Shown piece after piece: positions 5,695-12,969 of a stretch of 12,969 nucleotides of DNA; within the stretch, counting starts at the first letter, position 1, and every line of letters begins with the position of its first letter. The notes beneath the pieces were generated by a model that had not been told where the DNA came from, did no database searches, and saw only the letters and a list, made by a program, of their open reading frames with translations. This stretch comes from Clostridia bacterium (GTDB taxonomy: Bacteria; Bacillota; Clostridia; Christensenellales; Borkfalkiaceae): positions 1 to 12,969 of the forward strand of contig JAFTMQ010000205.1 in NCBI GenBank assembly GCA_017452305.1. The letters are read 5' to 3'. The position numbers were made by a program, and so were the translations under genes.

Positions 5695-5820
5695 AAAAAC
5701 AGCGGAGATACAAGCAGTTCAAGGCATTGTGAGCACCTTACAGGGAGCGTACATAGACGTACGTGACCGAAAAGGCGCGGAGCAATAACGAAGAAATGCG
5801 ACGTATATACGTCTGTTTTT
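5695..5820 (-). repeat. Intergenic structured element, copy D (subtype I)
   Basis: Begins AAAAACAG (5695-5702) and ends CTGTTTTT (5813-5820), so its complementary ends are CAG/CTG where copy B has CGG/CCG. It carries the hairpin CGTAC (5748-5752) / GTACG (5759-5763) and the 14-bp palindrome GACGTATATACGTC (5800-5813). Its right end overlaps the smc stop codon (5820-5822). Confidence 0.87.
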
Positions 5821-8800
5821 TACTCTACGGTACCTGCGCCAAGCTTACTCTCCACCTCCGCAAGCTTTACGGAAACGATTTTGGAAACACCCTTTTCTTG
5901 CATGGTTACGCCGAAGAGGGTATCCGCTAGGTTCATGGTCGGCTTTCTGTGCGTGATAACGATAAATTGCGTGTCTAATGCGAAACGCTTTAAGTAGGTT
6001 GCAAAACGATCTACGTTTGCATCGTCAAGCGCGGCTTCGATTTCGTCCAAGATACAGAAAGGCATAGGACGGGATTTTAAGATAGCAAACAAAATCGCGA
6101 TTGCCGTAAGCGCGCGTTCGCCGCCCGAAAGCAAGGAAATTTTGGTAAGCTTTTTGCCGGGGGGACAAGCGACGATTTCTACGCCTGCCGCAAGCGGATC
6201 TTCCACGTCCTCGTAGTCGATTTGCAGTTCCGCTTTACCGCCGCCGAACAATTCCTTGAAGGTGATTTTGAAGTTTTCGTTGATTTCCTCAAAGCCCGCG
6301 TTGAAGATACGGAGCATTTCGCCGCGAATTTCGTCGAGGGCGGCTTGCAAGTCGTCAATCGCTTTTTGCAAGTCCTCGCGCTGGGTGGTCATTTCCTCAC
6401 AACGCGCCTTTTCGTATTCATATTCCTCTACGGCGTTGGGGTTGACCGCGCCGAGCATGGTAATTTTCCGCTTCAATACGGTGATGTCCTGCGCCGCTTC
6501 TTGGACGTTGAAGTTTTCCTTACGGAAAGCAAGACAGCCCTCGTAATCGAGCGCGTACCCCTCTTCCATACGTTGACGGATATTTTCGAGGTTGGTGTCG
6601 ATTTTACTAATTTCAAGCTCGCACTTGAAGCGCTTGTCCGTGCTCTTGGACAAGGTTTCTTGCAAATTCGTCTTTTCTTCTTCAAGCGCAAGCTGCGTAG
6701 CGTTGATTTGCTCCTTTTCGGCACTGATTGCGGAAATCTTGTCCATAATTTCCTGCACAGCCGCCTTTTCCTCTTCGGTGAGTTCCTTTTCCTGCGCTTC
6801 CGCTTCTAAACCGTTGAGCTTGGTTTGCGTTTCCGTCTGCTCGTATTCCATATCGAGGATATTCTTGACGAGCTCCTCTTTTTCGGCGGTGATACGGGCA
6901 ATCGTTTGCTTTTGCGTAAGCAACGCGGACGTGAGCGCGGTGTGTTCCTTTTCGAGCGAAAGCAATTTTTCGTTCTTTTCGTCGCGCTCGGTTTTGAAGG
7001 CTTCGCATTGGTTGCGCTGCGCTTCCATTTCCGCTTCCGCATTCTTACGGCGAGCGGCAAGCTGTTCTTCGCTCATGGACGAGTTCGCCTCTTCCTCTTG
7101 CAGCTCTGCGAGCTTGCGCTTATGGTCGGCAAGGGCGAGCGAATAGGTTTCGATGTCCGTTTCCGCTTCGGCAAGCTGTTGAAGAAGGGCGGATTCGCGT
7201 TGCGTCAAGCCGACGATTTCGCTGTTTGCGCCTTGATATTTTTCACGGAGCGCTTCCACAGCCTCTTCCGCTTCCGCTTTGGCGCGTTCGCTTTCCGCGA
7301 TTGCCGTTTTCAATTTTTCGATATATTTTTGTTTCTTGGCGATGTTGTCCTTGCATTCTTGGATTTTACGCTCGTTGGAAAGCAAGGAGCCTGCGTCTTT
7401 ACGGCGGCTACCGCCCGTCATCGCACCGCTTTGCGAGATGATATCCCCTTCCAAGGTAACGATACGGAATGCGTTGCCGTACTTATCGCCGATAACGCGC
7501 GCGTTTGCGATGTTGTCGCAGACGAGGGTGTTACCCAAAAGGTTGGTGATTACGTTATAATAATAATCGTCGTATTTGACGAGCTCGGTTGCCAAGCCCA
7601 TTGCGCCGCGCTCGTTAAGCGCGCGTTGTACCTCGCGCGAATCGGGGCGAGGACGGGTGTTGGCTACGGGCAAGAAGGTGGCAATACCGCCGTTGGTACG
7701 CTTTAAGTACTCGATGAGATATTGACCTTCGCGGGAGTTGGGCACGACGATGTTTTGCATCGCGCCGCCAAACGCCGTTTCGATAGCAAGCTCATAGCGT
7801 TGCTCGGTGGTGACGATGTCGGCAATCGCGCCGTGTAAATGCTTTGCAAGCTCGGGGTTGGTCTTGGCAATCGACAAAAGTCGGCGGACGGAATCCTTAT
7901 AGCCGTCAAAGCGGTTTTTCATACCGATATACATTTCCAAGTTCTCACGCAAGGACGCAATTTGTCCGTTTGCGTTGAAGAGCTCTTGGTTGAAATCGTT
8001 GATTTGCAGCTGCATTTCGCGGACTTCTTCCTGCTTTTCGTCAAAGTCGCGCATGCCCGTCGAGGTGAGGGCGCGAAGGCTTGCCATATCCTTGCGGACA
8101 ACGTTCAAATCGTCGGTATGGCGGTCGCGGCGTTCCTCGGCTTTTTTGAGGGCGAGGGTAAGCTCTTGAATTCTGTCCTTGGTCGCTTCCATACGCGCGG
8201 CGAGCGTACCGAGGTTCTTTTTTAACTCGGACAAGTCGTCCGCGGACGAGAGTTGGGAAAGGATATTTTCGTCGGAAAGACGCTCGAATACCGTGATTTT
8301 TTTGCTGAGCGAATCGACGGCGGAGCGCAAGACTTCCATTTCCGTTTCCATCTCGTTGAGGCGTTTTGCGTCCTCGATATTCTTCTTTTCCGTGAGCGCG
8401 ATTTCATCGTCGATGTCGCCGATGCGCTTTTTGCCTGCCGCAAGCGCTTCCAAAAGCTCTTGGATACGCGCGGTGTAGGTGCGGATACGCTCTTGCACGA
8501 GTTTGAGCTCGCCGTCCTTTCTCTCGTTGCCGACGGAAAGCTCTACGCGGCGGTCGTTGAGCAAGGTGAGCTGTGCGTCCGCGCTGTTGATTTTGTCGCG
8601 GTTTTCCTCTATCTTGCGGTTGATGAGCTCGATACGGGTGTTGAGCTCGATAATTTTATCCGAAATTGCGGAAATATCTTTCTTGAATTTGCTCTTTTCG
8701 TTTTCCGCGTTTTCATAGCGGTATATGTAGGTATTCGCCTCTTGTACTTTAAGCGCTTCGGAATATTCGGCATATTCTCTTGCCGCGTCCGCTTGCTTGC

Positions 8801-9416
8801 TCAACGGGCCGAGGTGGCGCTCCGCCTCGTCGATACGTTGGCTGTAAATGAAGAGGTTGGAGTTGGAATCGGCGATTTTGCGCTCGATTTCCGTCTTTCT
8901 GCCCTTGAATATCATAAGCCCAAGCGCTTCCTCGAAGATAAGACGTCTATCCTCGGGACGGGCGTTCATGATTTGTTCTACCTTGCCTTGACCGATGATG
9001 GAATACCCCTCTTTCCCCAAGCCGATGCCGTGGAACAGCGCAACCAAGTCGCGAAGGCGGCTTATCTGTCCGTTGATGAGGTATTTACTATCGCCCGAGC
9101 GGTAAAGCCTACGCGTCATCGATACTTCGGGGGTGTCGATGTCGAAAATGTGTTTTTCGTTGTCGAAAACGAGGGTAACTTCGCAGAAGGTTTGCGGTTT
9201 TCTTTCTACCGTACCGCCGAAAATAACGTCCTGCATGTTGCCGCCGCGAAGATTTTTCGCGGATTGCTCGCCGAGTACCCAACGGACGGCGTCCGCTACG
9301 TTACTCTTACCGCAACCGTTAGGACCGACGATACAGGTTACGCCGCTGTCAAAGCGAATTACCGTTTTGTCGGCAAAAGACTTGAAGCCGACTAATTGTA
9401 TCTCTTTTAAATCCAA
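5820..9416 (-). CDS. smc: Chromosome segregation ATPase SMC (condensin)
   Basis: Core subunit of the bacterial condensin (with ScpA and ScpB), which compacts and individualises newly replicated chromosomes. The 1198-aa length is typical. The N-terminal head carries Walker A GPNGCGKS (31-38) and the Q-loop region. A long coiled coil (about 170-500) leads to the hinge (about 503-670, ending in glycine-rich GAMTGGS), and a second coiled coil returns to the C-terminal head. That head has the signature LSGGERALTA (from 1096), Walker B FCILDE (1120-1125) and the D-loop ALDDANVDRF. The start codon is TTG (9414-9416), not ATG, with AAGGAG 6 bases upstream. The ABC-type N-terminus MDLKEIQLVGFKSF begins right there. 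rnc lies 36 bases upstream, the conserved rnc-smc-ftsY order. Confidence 0.98.
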   Translation of the reverse strand: MDLKEIQLVGFKSFADKTVIRFDSGVTCIVGPNGCGKSNVADAVRWVLGEQSAKNLRGGNMQDVIFGGTVERKPQTFCEVTLVFDNEKHIFDIDTPEVSMTRRLYRSGDSKYLINGQISRLRDLVALFHGIGLGKEGYSIIGQGKVEQIMNARPEDRRLIFEEALGLMIFKGRKTEIERKIADSNSNLFIYSQRIDEAERHLGPLSKQADAAREYAEYSEALKVQEANTYIYRYENAENEKSKFKKDISAISDKIIELNTRIELINRKIEENRDKINSADAQLTLLNDRRVELSVGNERKDGELKLVQERIRTYTARIQELLEALAAGKKRIGDIDDEIALTEKKNIEDAKRLNEMETEMEVLRSAVDSLSKKITVFERLSDENILSQLSSADDLSELKKNLGTLAARMEATKDRIQELTLALKKAEERRDRHTDDLNVVRKDMASLRALTSTGMRDFDEKQEEVREMQLQINDFNQELFNANGQIASLRENLEMYIGMKNRFDGYKDSVRRLLSIAKTNPELAKHLHGAIADIVTTEQRYELAIETAFGGAMQNIVVPNSREGQYLIEYLKRTNGGIATFLPVANTRPRPDSREVQRALNERGAMGLATELVKYDDYYYNVITNLLGNTLVCDNIANARVIGDKYGNAFRIVTLEGDIISQSGAMTGGSRRKDAGSLLSNERKIQECKDNIAKKQKYIEKLKTAIAESERAKAEAEEAVEALREKYQGANSEIVGLTQRESALLQQLAEAETDIETYSLALADHKRKLAELQEEEANSSMSEEQLAARRKNAEAEMEAQRNQCEAFKTERDEKNEKLLSLEKEHTALTSALLTQKQTIARITAEKEELVKNILDMEYEQTETQTKLNGLEAEAQEKELTEEEKAAVQEIMDKISAISAEKEQINATQLALEEEKTNLQETLSKSTDKRFKCELEISKIDTNLENIRQRMEEGYALDYEGCLAFRKENFNVQEAAQDITVLKRKITMLGAVNPNAVEEYEYEKARCEEMTTQREDLQKAIDDLQAALDEIRGEMLRIFNAGFEEINENFKITFKELFGGGKAELQIDYEDVEDPLAAGVEIVACPPGKKLTKISLLSGGERALTAIAILFAILKSRPMPFCILDEIEAALDDANVDRFATYLKRFALDTQFIVITHRKPTMNLADTLFGVTMQEKGVSKIVSVKLAEVESKLGAGTVE

Positions 9417-9452
9417 AACTTGCTCCTTTTGATATTTTTGTATATCTATGCT

Positions 9453-10121
9453 TTATTTTTTTCGCGTTTGGGGTGCGGAAAGTATCTTCAATAGATTTTC
9501 CGCGGCGGTTTGTTCCGCCTGTTTTTTGCTTGTGCCCGTGCCGTGCGCGGTTTTGCCGTCCGCTTGCACCTCACAATGAAAGACGGGCGCGTTGTCCTTG
9601 CCCTCTTTTTGGCAGGTATAGACGGGGCGGGGCTTGTCCCTGCCTTGCAGCCATTCCTGCAATTCCCCTTTGGGGTTTTTACAGCTTTGCGACTTTTTGA
9701 ACACGGCGTAACGAAGGATAAATTTCTTCGCCTCGTCATAGCCGCCGTCCAAATAAATTGCCGCGGTTACCGCCTCGAAAATACTCGAAACGGTCTTTTT
9801 GCCGACGTTCGCTCTGCCGCCCTCGACGAGTAGGTATTTTTGCAAATGCAAGCTTTCCACCGCATCGTCCAAAGCGTCGCCGCAAACGAGCTTTTGCCGT
9901 TCGCGCGTAAGCTCGCCCTCGTTCGCGCGTTCATCGTCCTTGTATTGCCATTCGGTCACGACGAGCTGCAACACCGCGTCGCCTAAATATTCCAACCGCT
10001 CGTTATCCTTGCCGCCGTGCGCATTCGCGTAAGTGGAATGGGTAAACGCCTCTTGCAAGAGGGATTTATCGCGGAAGGTATAACCGATTGCCTTTTCAAT
10101 TTCCGTGTACGGAATAGACAT
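9453..10121 (-). CDS. rnc: Ribonuclease III
   Basis: Double-strand-specific endoribonuclease acting on rRNA precursors and structured mRNAs. The 222-aa protein has the signature ERLEYLGDAVL (41-51) containing Glu44 and Asp48, the helix EGELTRERQKLV (68-79), FEAVTAAIYLDGG (115-127) with Glu116, and a C-terminal double-stranded RNA-binding domain (about 150-216). The acidic residue normally three positions before that Glu (Asp114 of E. coli, in ADTVEAL) is Ser113 here (VSSIFEA), so one usual metal-site carboxylate is missing. The ATG overlaps the plsX stop by one base (TAATG) and has GGAGG just upstream, implying translational coupling. smc follows after 36 bases. Function as RNase III remains the best call, possibly with altered activity. 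Confidence 0.96.
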   Translation of the reverse strand: MSIPYTEIEKAIGYTFRDKSLLQEAFTHSTYANAHGGKDNERLEYLGDAVLQLVVTEWQYKDDERANEGELTRERQKLVCGDALDDAVESLHLQKYLLVEGGRANVGKKTVSSIFEAVTAAIYLDGGYDEAKKFILRYAVFKKSQSCKNPKGELQEWLQGRDKPRPVYTCQKEGKDNAPVFHCEVQADGKTAHGTGTSKKQAEQTAAENLLKILSAPQTRKK

Positions 10122-11209
10122 TATTCCTCCGTGCTTGCAGAGCTTTGCGCGCTTTCTGCCGCCGCCTCTGCCTGCTGTGCTTCCAACGCCGCCAATTTTT
10201 CGTTGGCTTCGTCGATCATCACTTTCATTTTTTCAATCATGTTGTTGCGGACGGCGTTTGCCACTTGTTGCACGTAAATCGGTACGCTGCGCGCTTCCGT
10301 GTTGCCGTGCCCTTTTACAACGGGCTTGGTGAGCCCTAAAAACATCGCGCCGCCAACCGCCTTATAGTCCAAGCTGTGCTTGATGCCCTTAATAATGTCC
10401 ATCGACATTGCCGCGCGGAGCTTCGTCCAAAGATTGCGCTTGTACTGTCCGTTGATAATCGTGGAAACCGCCTTGCCGCAGCCCTCGATGGATTTGACGG
10501 CGATGTTGCCCGTGAAGCCGTCGGAAACGACGACGTCGGTATCGCTGTACATAATGTCTCTGCCCTCGATATTACCGCCGTAGTTAAGGAAGGTCATCGT
10601 CTTTAAAAGCTTGTGGGCTTCGCGCTGTAACTCCAAGCCCTTGTGGTCTTCCGTGCCGTTGTTCAAAAGCCCGATTTTCGGGTTTTCCATACCGAAGGAC
10701 GCCTGCGTGTAAGCGGACGCCATAATGGCGAAGTGAGCAAGGTTGATGGGCTTGCATTCCAAATTCGCGCCGCAGTCGCAAACGACCACACCCGTACCTC
10801 TATGATTGGGGAAACGGGGGCAAAGCGCAGGGCGAGAAACCCCCTTCAATCTACCTAAAACGAGCACGCCCGCCGAAAGAACTGCACCCGTAGCGCCGCA
10901 CGCCACGAGCGCGTCCGCCTTGCCCTCTTTGAGTAAACGGAACGCCACGACGATGGACGCGTCGCGCTTTTTACGCACCGCCCTCGCTACGTCCTCTTCT
11001 TCCATGTCGATGACCTCGCTCGTGTGGACGATTTCGATACGGCTCGCGTCGTATTTTTTGCAGAGCGCAAGCTCCGCCTTGATTTTTTCTTCGTCGCCGA
11101 CAAGGACGATGCTAACGTCCTTATCTTGCTGTATAGACTGTACTGCGCCGAGTACGATTTCGCGAGGGGCGTTGTCGCCGCCCATTGCGTCTATTGCAAT
11201 TCTTATCAT
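10121..11209 (-). CDS. plsX: Phosphate acyltransferase PlsX
   Basis: Converts acyl-ACP and phosphate to acyl-phosphate, the acyl donor for PlsY in phosphatidic acid synthesis; a peripheral membrane enzyme. The start ATG at 11207-11209 is chosen because MIRIAIDAMGGDNAP is the family N-terminus and AAGGAG lies 8 bases upstream; the open frame extends to 11296 but only through repeat DNA. Conserved blocks include AMGGDNAP (8-15), ACGATGAVLSAG, GLLNNGTEDHKG and VSDGFTGNIAVKSIEG. The product is 362 aa, about 30 longer than usual because of an Ala/Glu/Ser-rich tail (AEAAAESAQSSASTEE) with no recognised domain. It overlaps rnc by one base. The usual downstream fabD/fabG/acpP genes are not here. Upstream are a hairpin, GCTGAAT repeats and element E. 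Confidence 0.97.
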   Translation of the reverse strand: MIRIAIDAMGGDNAPREIVLGAVQSIQQDKDVSIVLVGDEEKIKAELALCKKYDASRIEIVHTSEVIDMEEEDVARAVRKKRDASIVVAFRLLKEGKADALVACGATGAVLSAGVLVLGRLKGVSRPALCPRFPNHRGTGVVVCDCGANLECKPINLAHFAIMASAYTQASFGMENPKIGLLNNGTEDHKGLELQREAHKLLKTMTFLNYGGNIEGRDIMYSDTDVVVSDGFTGNIAVKSIEGCGKAVSTIINGQYKRNLWTKLRAAMSMDIIKGIKHSLDYKAVGGAMFLGLTKPVVKGHGNTEARSVPIYVQQVANAVRNNMIEKMKVMIDEANEKLAALEAQQAEAAAESAQSSASTEE

Positions 11210-11226
11210 AGGTTTAGCTCCTTGTA

Positions 11227-11245
11227 ACAACGCTTTTTGCGTTGT
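11227..11245. repeat. Hairpin in the plsX leader
   Basis: ACAACGC (11227-11233) and GCGTTGT (11239-11245) pair around a five-T loop. It lies just upstream of the plsX ribosome binding site and next to the GCTGAAT repeats, the same order (RBS, hairpin, TGAAT units, element) as before ftsY. On the minus strand the loop is AAAAA and no T-run follows, so it is not a classical terminator. Confidence 0.5.
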
Positions 11246-11249
11246 AACT

Positions 11250-11277
11250 GCTGAATGCTGAATGCTTAATTGTGGCC
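11250..11277. repeat. GCTGAAT tandem repeat module upstream of plsX
   Basis: Units GCTGAAT (11250-11256), GCTGAAT (11257-11263) and GCTTAATT (11264-11271) are followed by GTGGCC. The module upstream of rbgA (3501-3530) has the same order of heptamers and TTGTGGC. Non-coding leader DNA, function unknown. Confidence 0.6.
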
Positions 11278-11306
11278 GAGATTTATGTTGTTTCATACAA
11301 ACAGTT

Positions 11307-11427
11307 AAAACGGCGTAGATGCGAGCAGTTCAAGGCGTTGCGAGTACGCCGCAGGGAGTTTACTATGCGTAAACGAGCAAGGCGCACGGAGCAACAACGA
11401 TGAAATGCGAAGTATATACGTCGTTTT
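11307..11427 (-). repeat. Intergenic structured element, copy E (subtype I, diverged)
   Basis: Shares AAAACGGCG, GATGCGAGCAGTTCAAGGC, GCACGGAGCAACAACGATG and GTATATACGTCGTTTT with copies B and D. Its internal hairpin is GTTTAC (11358-11363) / GTAAAC (11369-11374) where the others have CGTAC/GTACG: both arms changed together and pairing is kept. The right end overlaps the asnS stop codon (11426-11428). Confidence 0.82.
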
Positions 11428-12820
11428 AATATTTGAGGTCGCCAAACGTACGAGGATAAGGCACAACATCGCGAATGTTCGCAATGCCCGTCAAATACAT
11501 AATCATACGCTCGAAGCCCATGCCGAAGCCGCTGTGCGTCGTGCCGCCGTAACGGCGCAAATCCAAATACCAAGAATAGTCGGCAGGATCCATGCCAAGC
11601 TCTTTAATGCGCGCAACGAGCTTTTCGTAATCGTCCTCTCTTTGAGAGCCGCCGCAAAGCTCGCCGATGCCGGGCACGAGCAAGTCCGCCGCCGCAACCG
11701 TCTTTCCGTCCTCGTTCAATTTCATATAGAACGCCTTAATTTCCTTCGGATAGTCGGTGAGGAATACGGGCTTTTTGTAAACGGTTTCCGTCAAGAAACG
11801 TTCGTGCTCGCTCTGCAAGTCCTTGCCCCAGAAGATATTTTTGTCGTCGAACTTGTCCGCGTTTTGCTTCAAAATTTCAATCGCTTCGGTGTAAGTAAGG
11901 CGAACGAACGCGTTGTTTGCTACGTTTTGCAAGCGTTCCAAAAGACCCTTATCCACAAATTGGTTGAGGAAGTTAAGCTCGTCCTTGCACGTTTCGCTAA
12001 CGTAGTTGATAATGTATTTTACCATCGCTTCTTGGATATCCATATCCCCTGCCAAATCGCAGAACGCCATTTCAGGCTCGATCATCCAAAACTCTGCCGC
12101 GTGACGGGCGGTGTTGGAGTGCTCCGCACGGAAGGTAGGGCCGAACGTATATACGTTGCCGAACGCCATCGCGTACGTTTCTGCGCTCAACTGCCCCGAC
12201 ACGGTAAGCGCCGCGCGCGTGCCGAAGAAATCGTTTTTGTAATCGACGGGCTTGCCGCTCTTTGCCACCTCGTCCAAATCAAAGGTCGTTACTTGGAACA
12301 TTGCGCCCGCACCCTCGCAGTCGCTACCCGTGAGAATGGGGGTATGCACGTACACGAAGCCTTGTTCGTTGAAGAATTTGTGGATGGCAATCGCCGCTTC
12401 GCTACGGATTCTAAACGCCGCGCCAAAGAGGTTGGTACGGGGGCGAAGATAGGCGATTTCGCGCAAAAATTCTACGCTGTGGCGCTTTTTTTGCAAGGGA
12501 TAATCGGGGGTGGATTCGCCCTCGACCTTGATTTCCGTCGCCTTGATTTCGTAGGGTTGTTTATTTTCGGGCGTCGCTACGAGCTTACCCGTAACAATGA
12601 GCGCGCAACCTACGTTTTGCTTTGCAATCACGTCGTAATTTTCAAGATTTGCGCGTTCAAACACGATTTGCGTGTTCTTGAAGCAGCTGCCGTCGTTCAG
12701 CTCGATAAAGCCAAAGGCTTTGGAGTCGCGGATGGTCTTTGCCCAACCCGCAACGACAACCGTTTTGCCGTCGTAAGCGGCAATGTTTTCGTTAAGTTCT
12801 TTCAGTCTAATTCTTTCCAT
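11426..12820 (-). CDS. asnS: Asparaginyl-tRNA synthetase
   Basis: Class II aminoacyl-tRNA synthetase that charges tRNA-Asn with asparagine in the cytoplasm. The 464-aa length fits. An N-terminal OB-fold anticodon-binding domain (about 1-100, VVVAGWAKTIRDSKAFGFIELNDGS) precedes the catalytic core with motif 1 around RIRSEAAIAIHKFF, motif 2 FRAEHSNTARHAAEFWMIEPE-type (230-250) and motif 3 GFGMGFERM (431-439), ending DVVPYPRTFG. The motif 2 sequence and the PYPRTFG ending favour asparagine over aspartate specificity. The ATG at 12818-12820 has a weak AGG-type binding site. A good sigma-A-like promoter lies about 87 bases upstream, and no T-box leader fits in the leader. The stop codon coincides with the end of element E. 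It is probably the first gene of the unit in this window. Confidence 0.97.
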   Translation of the reverse strand: MERIRLKELNENIAAYDGKTVVVAGWAKTIRDSKAFGFIELNDGSCFKNTQIVFERANLENYDVIAKQNVGCALIVTGKLVATPENKQPYEIKATEIKVEGESTPDYPLQKKRHSVEFLREIAYLRPRTNLFGAAFRIRSEAAIAIHKFFNEQGFVYVHTPILTGSDCEGAGAMFQVTTFDLDEVAKSGKPVDYKNDFFGTRAALTVSGQLSAETYAMAFGNVYTFGPTFRAEHSNTARHAAEFWMIEPEMAFCDLAGDMDIQEAMVKYIINYVSETCKDELNFLNQFVDKGLLERLQNVANNAFVRLTYTEAIEILKQNADKFDDKNIFWGKDLQSEHERFLTETVYKKPVFLTDYPKEIKAFYMKLNEDGKTVAAADLLVPGIGELCGGSQREDDYEKLVARIKELGMDPADYSWYLDLRRYGGTTHSGFGMGFERMIMYLTGIANIRDVVPYPRTFGDLKY

Positions 12821-12906
12821 ATTGACCTGCCTTTGTATTCGGGGGATTTTCTCGTTTTTTTTGCGTATGCTATTCTACCCCGATTTTACATTTTTGTATC
12901 CTAACA
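12821..12906 (-). other. asnS 5' leader (about 80 bases)
   Basis: Stretch between the predicted promoter and the asnS start. It includes a run of eight A on the minus strand (around 12854-12862) and CCCCCG near 12840. There is no T-box-like conserved block and no strong hairpin. It looks like an ordinary leader. Confidence 0.4.
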
Positions 12907-12935
12907 ATTATAACATCTTTTCGTAGAAAAGACAA
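12907..12935 (-). promoter_or_regulatory. Putative sigma-A promoter of asnS
   Basis: The minus strand shows TTGTCT (12930-12935, 4 of 6 to TTGACA), a 17-base spacer and a perfect TATAAT (12907-12912). The predicted start is near 12900, giving a leader of about 80 bases. The region is AT-rich and lies at the head of the gene run, as expected for a housekeeping promoter. Confidence 0.65.
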
Positions 12936-12969
12936 TCGTTTGAAAGGTCTTTTTCCGTCGGAAAATCAA

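Larger units (their letters stand above)
5402..5819. other. 418-base non-coding gap between smc and ftsY, filled with repeats
   Basis: From ftsY outward it holds the ribosome binding site (5408-5413), a run of hairpins with GTGAATT linkers (5418-5546), element copy C (5557-5674), a short imperfect hairpin (about 5671-5698) and element copy D (5695-5820), which reaches the smc stop codon. An 84-codon open frame (5434-5688, minus) crosses this region. It translates element C and the hairpins and is judged not to be a gene. No recognisable -10/-35 pair was found. Confidence 0.75.

Noticed and set aside
5825..5844. Fourth copy of the 22-bp spoIIGA/rbgA sequence near the smc stop
   Set aside because: Only the core GGTACCTGCGCC resembles it, with several mismatches; compatible with chance.
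11405..12904. Long plus-strand open frame (499 codons) opposite asnS
   Set aside because: It lies antisense to a full-length, motif-complete AsnRS; composition and sequence resemble no family. Similar antisense frames over smc (8253-9395, 6825-7706) are also shadows.
12951..12966. Terminator from the palindrome TTTTCC-GTC-GGAAAA at the right edge
   Set aside because: No T-run follows the stem on the minus strand and the stem is short and AT-rich; the gene beyond the edge is unknown.
12821..12969. T-box riboswitch upstream of asnS
   Set aside because: The leader after the likely promoter is only about 80 bases, lacks the conserved T-box core and shows no terminator/antiterminator pair.

Overview
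This 12,969-base window is a block of housekeeping genes from an endospore-forming member of the Bacillota, most likely an uncultured Clostridia lineage. Every recognisable gene lies on the minus strand. The call rests on a neighbouring spoIIGA-sigE pair (sporulation-specific, found in Bacilli and Clostridia), Clostridia-like protein sequences, AGGAG-type ribosome binding sites and moderate GC content. A finer placement is not justified by the sequence alone.

In the direction of transcription (right to left) the order is: asnS (asparaginyl-tRNA synthetase), plsX (phosphate acyltransferase of phospholipid synthesis), rnc (RNase III), smc (condensin), ftsY (SRP receptor), trmD (tRNA m1G37 methyltransferase), rbgA/ylqF (50S-assembly GTPase), rnhB (RNase HII), yraN (UPF0102 nuclease-like), a strong stem-loop terminator, then spoIIGA and sigE, the latter running off the left edge. 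This resembles a shortened version of the Bacillus plsX...rnc-smc-ftsY...trmD-rplS-rbgA-rnhB neighbourhood. The fab/acp genes, ffh, rpsP, rimM and rplS are missing from between them. plsX-rnc-smc and rbgA-rnhB-yraN are tightly packed; spoIIGA-sigE is a separate two-gene unit with its own extended -10 promoter.

The unusual content is in the longer gaps. Five copies of a ~120-bp non-coding element (A 3553-3673, B 4381-4506, C 5557-5674, D 5695-5820, E 11307-11427) lie in the asnS/plsX, smc/ftsY (two copies in tandem), ftsY/trmD and trmD/rbgA junctions. All five have the same orientation relative to the genes. They have complementary ends that co-vary between copies and an internal hairpin kept by compensatory changes. 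Three abut or overlap the stop codon of the gene before them. A fourth lies inside the trmD reading frame and adds about 44 residues. Upstream of ftsY there is a second kind of structure: a run of short hairpins of differing sequence separated by an invariant 7-base GTGAATT linker. Simpler GCTGAAT-type repeats occur before rbgA and plsX.

Other points of note: an apparent single-base deletion in a C/G run that both destroys the conserved RnhB C-terminus and uncouples the yraN start codon; a terminator-like stem-loop between the spoIIGA promoter and its start codon; a 22-bp identical sequence in spoIIGA and rbgA read in different frames; and an RNase III lacking one usual acidic active-site residue.
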